A stretch of 8,684 bases of DNA from an uncultured Blautia sp. (lineage in GTDB: Bacteria; Bacillota; Clostridia; Lachnospirales; Lachnospiraceae): assembly GCA_938028845.1 (NCBI GenBank), contig CALIZJ010000007.1:1-8684 (forward strand), in the 5' to 3' direction. A program made the translations under genes and the position numbers. Position 1 is the first letter of the stretch. Each line of letters opens with the position of its first letter. Below are positions 4,970 through 8,684 of the stretch, piece by piece. A model generated the notes under the pieces. It did not search any database. It was not told where the DNA came from and worked only from the letters and a program-made list of their open reading frames with translations.

Positions 4970-6373
4970 ATGGCGGGATATTTTAATCCTGGAGAGGTAA
5001 AAATCCGACCGGGAGCTTATTTTAATGTTGATAAGAAAGGTGATGAGAACGGCTTTGGCGCTGTAGACGGCGTTGTGGCCGTTATTTTCAGGGCTGATTT
5101 CGGCCCGATTAACAGCGTAACAGAACTTGACAGGAATGACAGCTATGCGGCTATCTACGGAGACGGCGGAACTACAGATGCCATCCGCGAGGCGATAGCT
5201 GGAGGAGCCAAGAAGATAATTGCCTGCAGAGCCGGAGGTACGGGAGGCTCTGCGGCAACTGTAAGCCTTACCGCGGCAACCGGAACGGTAAAAGTGACAG
5301 CAAAACATTTCGGAAAGATGGATCTGTCCGTGACCGTGCGGGATAAGCTGACAGACAGCGACAGAAAAGAGTGTATTATCTACACCGGTACTACGGAATT
5401 TGAAAAAGTAAACTTTGCAAAAGGCGATAATGAGGTAAAGGCGCTGATTGATGCCTTTGCAAAATCGAAGAACTTTGCCGCAGAAGCACAGCAGGATGCA
5501 ACGGGGGTTATCACGAATGTATCCCAGAGCAAATTTACAGCAGGGGAAAACCCAACTACAGCTACAGGAGACTACTCCAAGGCGTTTTCCGAAGTGGAGA
5601 AGTATTACTTTAATACCATCTGCGTAGATACGGAAGACACTGCCGTACATGCCCTGCTTGCGGCATACCTTGACCGGATATATGATGCGGGACAGTTCGG
5701 GATCGGCGTAGTAGCAGAAAAGACCACGAAGGATCTTGAGGAAAGAATCACGGCCGCAGCGGGGTTTGATACAGAAAACATAGTATATGTTTTGAACTCC
5801 AAAGTGTCCACAAATGACGCGACTCTCGAAGGATACCAGACAGCGGCTCTGATTGCCGGGCTTATTGCGGCTACGCCGTCGAACCAGTCCATAACCCACA
5901 CGGTGATTGACCGGTATGTAACTCTTGGAGAACTGCTGACCAACACGCAGGTCGAAAAGGCGGAGCAGAGCGGATGCCTTGTCCTGAGCGTATCCCCAGA
6001 CGATAAGGTATGGGTAGACAGCGGAATCAATACGCTGATCCATCCGGCAGAGAATAAAGACGCCGGCTGGAAGAAGATCCGTCGTGTAAAGACAAGATAT
6101 GAGCTGCTTTACCGGTGCAATGCTCAGGCAGACGCATTGGTCGGAAAGGTAGACAACGATGTGAATGGCAGGGCTACCATTATCGGTAAGCTGCAGAAGA
6201 TATGCAACGATATGGTCCAGGAAGGAAAACTTGTCCAGGCCACCGTGGCAGAAGACACTACATATACCGCCGACACGGACAACTGCTATTTCGTGATCGA
6301 CGTAATCGACAAAGACTCCGCTGAACACATCTATCTGTTCTACAAGTTCAGATTCAGCACAGTGGAAGCATAA
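4970..6373 (+). CDS. xkdK: Contractile tail sheath protein (XkdK family)
   Basis: This encodes 467 residues. AAGGGAGG (4953-4960) lies 9 nt before the ATG at 4970. The sheath surrounds the tail tube and contracts to drive it through the host envelope. The N-terminus is typical: 'P-G-E-V-K-I-R-P-G-A-Y-F-N-V' (7-20), then 'V-V-A-V-I-F-x-A-D-F-G-P' (35-46), a 'S-V-T-E-L-D' unit (49-54), and 'I-Y-G-D-G-G-T-T-D-A-I-R-E-A-I-A-G-G-A' (62-80) followed by 'R-A-G-G-T-G-G-S-A-A' (87-96). The centre (about 100-200) is a variable beta insertion. Residues 210-345 form a Rossmann-like sheath core with ALIAGLIAATPSNQSITH (293-310). The C-terminal domain (from about 350) includes 'D-S-G-I-N-T-L-I-H-P' and 'K-I-R-R-V-K-T-R-Y', ending in strand LFYKFRFSTVEA. 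Length fits PBSX-type sheaths. The tube gene follows after 12 nt. Confidence 0.93.
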   Translation: MAGYFNPGEVKIRPGAYFNVDKKGDENGFGAVDGVVAVIFRADFGPINSVTELDRNDSYAAIYGDGGTTDAIREAIAGGAKKIIACRAGGTGGSAATVSLTAATGTVKVTAKHFGKMDLSVTVRDKLTDSDRKECIIYTGTTEFEKVNFAKGDNEVKALIDAFAKSKNFAAEAQQDATGVITNVSQSKFTAGENPTTATGDYSKAFSEVEKYYFNTICVDTEDTAVHALLAAYLDRIYDAGQFGIGVVAEKTTKDLEERITAAAGFDTENIVYVLNSKVSTNDATLEGYQTAALIAGLIAATPSNQSITHTVIDRYVTLGELLTNTQVEKAEQSGCLVLSVSPDDKVWVDSGINTLIHPAENKDAGWKKIRRVKTRYELLYRCNAQADALVGKVDNDVNGRATIIGKLQKICNDMVQEGKLVQATVAEDTTYTADTDNCYFVIDVIDKDSAEHIYLFYKFRFSTVEA

Positions 6374-6385
6374 GGAGGTGCAGGA

Positions 6386-6841
6386 ATGTTAAATACAAGA
6401 GCGAACAGTGACGCAAGGTTTTCCAGATCCGGAAAAGATGCCATGCTTTACAACGAGGACGGAGAACCTTTTGCGCAGGTGAACAGCTTTAGTACAAAAG
6501 CAGCGTTTAATAACTACAAGTATAATCCGATCGGCCAGAATATGGAGCTTGAAGTGAACGGCTCTGTAGGGGTAACGATCACGATCTCCGAGATCGTCGT
6601 GCTTGACGGATATCTCTTTAACCAGGTAATCGATGCAGTACAGAACGGGGAGTCTCCGGTGATTACCCTTGATGGAGTGATCGAAGGGCGGGACGGATCC
6701 CAGGAGAGGATCACATACCGCGAGTGCATCTTTTCCGGAGACCAGGATATCCAGAACGTATCTACGGGGGATGTGCTCACCAGGTCGTACAACCTGCATT
6801 GTAATGGCCGCCCGGAGCAGCGGTCTCAATTAACAATTTGA
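6386..6841 (+). CDS. xkdM: Tail tube protein (XkdM family, DUF2001)
   Basis: This encodes 151 residues. AAGGAGGTG (6372-6380, overlapping the sheath stop) lies 5 nt before the ATG at 6386. This is the subunit of the rigid inner tail tube. The family signs are clear: 'N-T-R-A-N-S-D-A-R-F-S-R-S-G-K-D-A-M-L-Y' near the start (3-22), 'K-Y-N-P-I-G-Q-N-M-E-L-E-V-N-G-S-V-G-V-T' (45-64) with its basic approach, and a beta-rich remainder ending in a strand 'T-R-S-Y-N-L-H-C' (132-139). XkdM-type tubes share the 'P-(I/L)-G-x-x-x-x-x-x-x-x-G' turn and 'T-x-(S/T)-E' strand seen here. It follows the sheath, as in PBSX. The terminator-like hairpin lies 12 nt past its stop. Length is typical for the family. 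Confidence 0.92.
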   Translation: MLNTRANSDARFSRSGKDAMLYNEDGEPFAQVNSFSTKAAFNNYKYNPIGQNMELEVNGSVGVTITISEIVVLDGYLFNQVIDAVQNGESPVITLDGVIEGRDGSQERITYRECIFSGDQDIQNVSTGDVLTRSYNLHCNGRPEQRSQLTI

Positions 6842-6853
6842 TAAACCAGTAAA

Positions 6854-6879
6854 AAGGGGCGGCAGAAATGCCGCCTTTT
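6854..6879 (+). terminator. Intra-operon terminator-like hairpin after the tube gene
   Basis: A perfect 7-bp GC stem, GGCGGCA (6858-6864) with TGCCGCC (6869-6875), closes a GAAA tetraloop (6865-6868). It can extend outward by two G-U and two A-U pairs to 6854/6879. A run of only four T (6876-6879) follows, and an A run (6851-6855) precedes it. This is a rho-independent terminator shape with a short T tract, so partial readthrough is likely. It splits abundant sheath and tube from the chaperone and tape measure genes on the same strand. Confidence 0.75.
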
Positions 6880-6886
6880 CGTTATG

Positions 6887-6892
6887 AGGAGG
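6887..6892 (+). promoter_or_regulatory. Ribosome binding site of the tail chaperone gene
   Basis: AGGAGG lies 8 nt before the ATG at 6901. An in-frame ATG at 6868 lies inside the hairpin, has no such site, and would put this sequence in the coding region. The start at 6901 is therefore chosen. Confidence 0.8.
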
Positions 6893-6900
6893 ATTATAAA

Positions 6901-7452
6901 ATGCCAAGAACAACTAAAGCTGAGAAAGACATGGAAAATGTGATGGAAGCTGAGATTTCTGAAAAGGAAGCGGAGGATATTATCCAGGAAGATATGGAGA
7001 ATAACGAAGAAGATTACCTTCGCGGCCTGCTGGATGCTGCAGAGGATGCAGAAGAGGAGACTGTGAAGCTGGATATCGTGCGGAGCGGCAAGCATTACTT
7101 CTCGTTCGAGGTTCATCCGCTGTCTGATGCGGAAGTATACGCTATCCGCAAAAAGTATACCAAATATGCGAAGAACCGCGCGCGTGGCGTAAAGGTGGCT
7201 GAGGAACTTGATATGGCAAAATACCGCAGTTCCCTGATCTACAACGCCACCGTTGCTGCGGATCAGAAGAAGTTGTGGAACAACAAATCCGTGCAGGAAG
7301 GCCTTAGAAGAAAAGGAAAGCACATTATTAATGCACTGGATGTGATCGATGCCGTGCTCCTTCCGGGAGAAAAAGAAAATGTGATTGACGTGATTAACGA
7401 CATTTCCGGGTACGGCTCAGAAGAAGCAATGGTAGATGAAGCAAAAAACTGA
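6901..7452 (+). CDS. xkdN: Tail assembly chaperone, short form (XkdN-like)
   Basis: This encodes 183 residues. It is an XkdN-like chaperone that should bind the tape measure protein during tail assembly and be absent from the finished particle. The N-terminal 55 residues are strongly acidic (Glu-rich, with EADIIQEDME-like runs around 24-55) and look like an extension ahead of the usual fold. The family core follows: KHYFSFEVHPLSDAEVYAIR (64-83, 'F-x-V-x-P-L-x-x-x-E'), a basic helix 'K-Y-A-K-N-R-A-R-G-V-K-V' (88-99), 'D-M-A-K-Y-R-S-S-L-I-Y-N-A-T-V' (104-118, the typical 'Y ... L-I-x-x-A-x-V' helix), 'D-A-V-L-L-P-G-E' (150-157) and 'I-x-x-I-S-G-Y' near the end. The last codons before the stop are GCA AAA AAC, an in-phase slippery site. 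The frame stops at TGA 7450-7452 unless the ribosome slips. Confidence 0.87.
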   Translation: MPRTTKAEKDMENVMEAEISEKEAEDIIQEDMENNEEDYLRGLLDAAEDAEEETVKLDIVRSGKHYFSFEVHPLSDAEVYAIRKKYTKYAKNRARGVKVAEELDMAKYRSSLIYNATVAADQKKLWNNKSVQEGLRRKGKHIINALDVIDAVLLPGEKENVIDVINDISGYGSEEAMVDEAKN

Positions 7453-7625
7453 TTAGGCTCGGCGGGAAATCCTGGATACTGCATGTGATCTTCCAGAGGC
7501 ACGGGATCATGCCGGATAAGATATTGGCTCTGCCCGAAGGGGTTAGGGCCTTCTTGTTTGCATCTACCATAGTGCAACTGGAAGACGAGAGGAATGCGCG
7601 GCAGCGCGCGAGAGAAAAGAGGTGA
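6901..7625 (+). CDS. Tail assembly chaperone, long form made by programmed -1 frameshift
   Basis: Slipping back one base on A AAA AAC (7443-7449) joins the 183-residue chaperone to 58 more residues, read from CTG 7449 to TGA 7623-7625, for about 241 in total. The added piece has no good start of its own. It includes 'G-G-K-S-W-I-L-H-V-I-F-Q-R-H-G-I-M-P-D' and 'A-L-P-E-G-V-R-A-F-L-F-A-S'. The 'P-D-x-I-x-A-L-P-E-G-x-R-A-F-x-F-A-S' kind of stretch is common in second tail chaperones before tape measure genes. It ends in a basic Arg/Glu tail. In lambda the G and GT proteins are made the same way, and both are needed for tail length control. Both the phase of the heptamer and the open downstream frame are seen directly; use in the cell is inferred. 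Confidence 0.75.
7443..7449 (+). promoter_or_regulatory. A AAA AAC ribosomal slippery site
   Basis: This classic X XXY YYZ heptamer is in the correct phase (zero frame GCA AAA AAC, then TGA) and lies three codons or fewer before the chaperone stop. I see no strong stem in the usual 5-9 nt downstream. Weaker candidates are CTGGA/TCCAG (7472-7476 with 7492-7496) and GCAT-(GT bulge)-GATC/GATCATGC (7481-7490 with 7505-7512). No strong upstream ribosome-binding-like stimulator is seen. Confidence 0.75.
7619..7625 (+). promoter_or_regulatory. Ribosome binding site of the tape measure gene
   Basis: GAGGTGA lies 6 nt before the ATG at 7632. It overlaps the stop of the frameshifted chaperone frame (TGA 7623-7625), so ribosomes finishing the long chaperone would end on this site. 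Coupled synthesis of the long chaperone and the tape measure is a reasonable inference. Confidence 0.65.
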
Positions 7626-7631
7626 TACCGG

Positions 7632-8684
7632 ATGGCTGCAAGGACGATAAAGATTGAGATCCCTGTGGAAGTACAGGATAATACCGGCGCGCTGTCTGGC
7701 ATTACGAAAAAGCTTCTCGACCTCGATAAAACGTCAAAATCGACGCAGAAATCTCTTTTGAACATGGGAGGAAGCGGACTTACCAAGGCATGGTCCGGGA
7801 CTACGAGTGTAGTAAATAAGCTCATGTCCCCGCTGTCGTCTGTGGCGAATATGCTCACAAGCCCGATCGCCGGATTCGCCGGTATGGCAGGGGCAAGTCT
7901 GGGAATAAAAGATGCCATAAGCACCTATTCCGACTTTGGCGCTACAATGTCCAGAGTGGAAGGCTTGGCAAATGCGAGTGACTCACAGATGGCGATATTG
8001 ACCAAGACAGCTAAAGAGATGGGCGCCGCTACTAAGTTTTCTGCTACAGAATCGGCAGAAGCCTTTACATATATGGCGCAGGCCGGATGGAGCGTAAACG
8101 ATATGGTCAGCGGAATCGGGGGCGTTATGAGCCTGGCGGCTGCGGACGGGCTGGATCTCGCGTCCACAACGGATATCGTATCCAACGCCCTTACCGCCTT
8201 CGGATTGTCCGCAAAGGATACCGCGCAGTTTGCGGATGTACTGGCTGTTGCTTCTTCCGCATCGAATACAGACGTATACAATTTGGGTGAATCCCTGAAA
8301 TACGCAGCCCCAGTCATGGGAGCGCTGGGATACAACATCCAGGATACAGCTCTTGCCCTGGGCCTTATGAGTAATAATGCGATAACGGGTAGTATGGCCG
8401 GTACTGCTTTGAGAACGTCTCTGACCAATATGGCGTCTCCAACCGCGCAGATGGCATCGGCCATGGAAAAATATGGTATAAGCCTTACGGACAGCGAAGG
8501 AAATATGAAATCACTGCGAGGGGTGATGGAGAACTTAAGGAGCAGTCTTGGCGGCCTGTCCGAGTCTGAGCAGACAGCAGCGGCATCTACCATATTTGGG
8601 AAAGAGGCTATGTCCGGTATGCTTGCTATCATAAATTCCAGCGAAGAGGACTGGCGCAGCCTTGCGGATCAGATTGACAACTCT
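7632..8684 (+). CDS. Tail tape measure protein, TP901 family, 3'-partial
   Basis: The first 351 residues are seen; the frame stays open to the right edge. Tape measure proteins set tail length, fill the tube lumen, and help DNA entry. Residues 1-45 are a hydrophilic opening (MAARTIKIEIPVEVQDNTGA and on). Residues 45-100 are rich in Ser, Gly, Ala and Met with weakly hydrophobic stretches. From about 100 on the TP901 core is easy to read: SDFGATMSRVEGLANAS (100-116), 'A-K-E-M-G-A-A-T-K-F-S-A-T-E-S-A-E-A' (127-144), FTYMAQAGWS (145-154), LAAADGLDLA (168-177), VSNALTAFGLS (183-193), 'L-x-x-x-(S/A)-S-A-S-N-T-D-V' (204-215), YAAPVMGALGYN (224-235), 'A-L-A-L-G-L-M-S-N' (240-248) and 'S-M-A-G-T-A-L-R-T' (254-262). 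'F-G-K-E-A-M-S-G-M-L-A-I' (322-333) is the usual 'F-G-x-x-A' block. Most of the length-setting region lies beyond the window. Confidence 0.93.
   Translation, partial: MAARTIKIEIPVEVQDNTGALSGITKKLLDLDKTSKSTQKSLLNMGGSGLTKAWSGTTSVVNKLMSPLSSVANMLTSPIAGFAGMAGASLGIKDAISTYSDFGATMSRVEGLANASDSQMAILTKTAKEMGAATKFSATESAEAFTYMAQAGWSVNDMVSGIGGVMSLAAADGLDLASTTDIVSNALTAFGLSAKDTAQFADVLAVASSASNTDVYNLGESLKYAAPVMGALGYNIQDTALALGLMSNNAITGSMAGTALRTSLTNMASPTAQMASAMEKYGISLTDSEGNMKSLRGVMENLRSSLGGLSESEQTAAASTIFGKEAMSGMLAIINSSEEDWRSLADQIDNS

Noticed and set aside
4961..6328. A 455-codon open frame on the minus strand opposite the sheath gene
   Set aside because: It mirrors nearly the whole of a clear sheath gene, its product is Cys-rich with no recognisable domain, and it lacks a good ribosome binding site. 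It arises from codon bias on the coding strand.
6868..6900. A longer start for the chaperone gene inside the hairpin
   Set aside because: The ATG is in the loop and stem of the terminator-like hairpin, with no ribosome binding site; AGGAGG is placed correctly for 6901.
7925..8632. A 235-codon minus-strand open frame opposite the tape measure
   Set aside because: The plus strand carries an unmistakable TP901 core over the same bases; the minus product is Ala/Ser-rich shadow sequence.
1..8684. A tailocin, defence system, CRISPR array, tRNA or insertion sequence
   Set aside because: Capsid and connector genes argue against a headless tail particle, and no repeat array, tRNA-like cloverleaf, transposase or nuclease motif is visible.

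Overview
This window is a dense, one-directional block of phage structural genes, all on the + strand. It runs from the end of a capsid-assembly gene, through head and connector genes and the contractile tail sheath and tube, into the start of the tape measure protein. The gene order matches the Bacillus PBSX (xkd) and skin (yqb) prophage plan: scaffold/protease, decoration, major capsid, YqbF-like, connectors, HK97-gp10-like, tail terminator, small ORF, sheath, tube, tail chaperone, tape measure. A contractile tail together with capsid genes means a myovirus-type phage or prophage, not a headless tailocin. Roughly balanced base composition, strong AAGGAGG-type ribosome binding sites and frequent AGA/AGG and ATA codons suggest a Firmicutes host, probably a gut Clostridia (Lachnospiraceae-like). 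The host assignment is inference. No integrase, lysis, regulatory or host gene is present, so prophage and free phage cannot be told apart here.

Layout. 1-192 is the C-terminal end of a capsid protease or scaffold gene. 210-1700 holds the decoration protein and the major capsid protein. 1717-2413 holds a YqbF-like head protein and a doubtful 59-codon ORF. 2383-4702 is the neck: gp6/gp15-like connector, head closure protein, HK97-gp10-like protein, a small DUF5026-like protein, and an unusually long tail terminator that looks like two domains joined. 4717-4968 is a small charged protein. 4970-6841 holds sheath and tube. A GC hairpin with a short T run follows at 6854-6879. 6901-7625 is the tail assembly chaperone, with an A AAA AAC slippery site that should make a longer -1 frameshift product. 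7632-8684 is the N-terminal part of a TP901-family tape measure protein, which runs off the window.

How the genes work together. The protease/scaffold, capsid and decoration proteins build the head. The connector, closure, gp10-like and terminator proteins join head and tail. The tube polymerises inside the sheath, with length set by the tape measure, which the two chaperone forms are expected to hold soluble. Genes abut or overlap (ATGA, 20-nt and 53-nt overlaps), implying one late transcript with translational coupling. The hairpin after the tube gene probably lowers readthrough, so abundant sheath and tube are made in excess of chaperone and tape measure. No gap exceeds 300 bases, and I see no tRNA, CRISPR, insertion sequence or defence gene. 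The least expected features are the frameshift site, the intra-operon terminator and the two-domain terminator protein.
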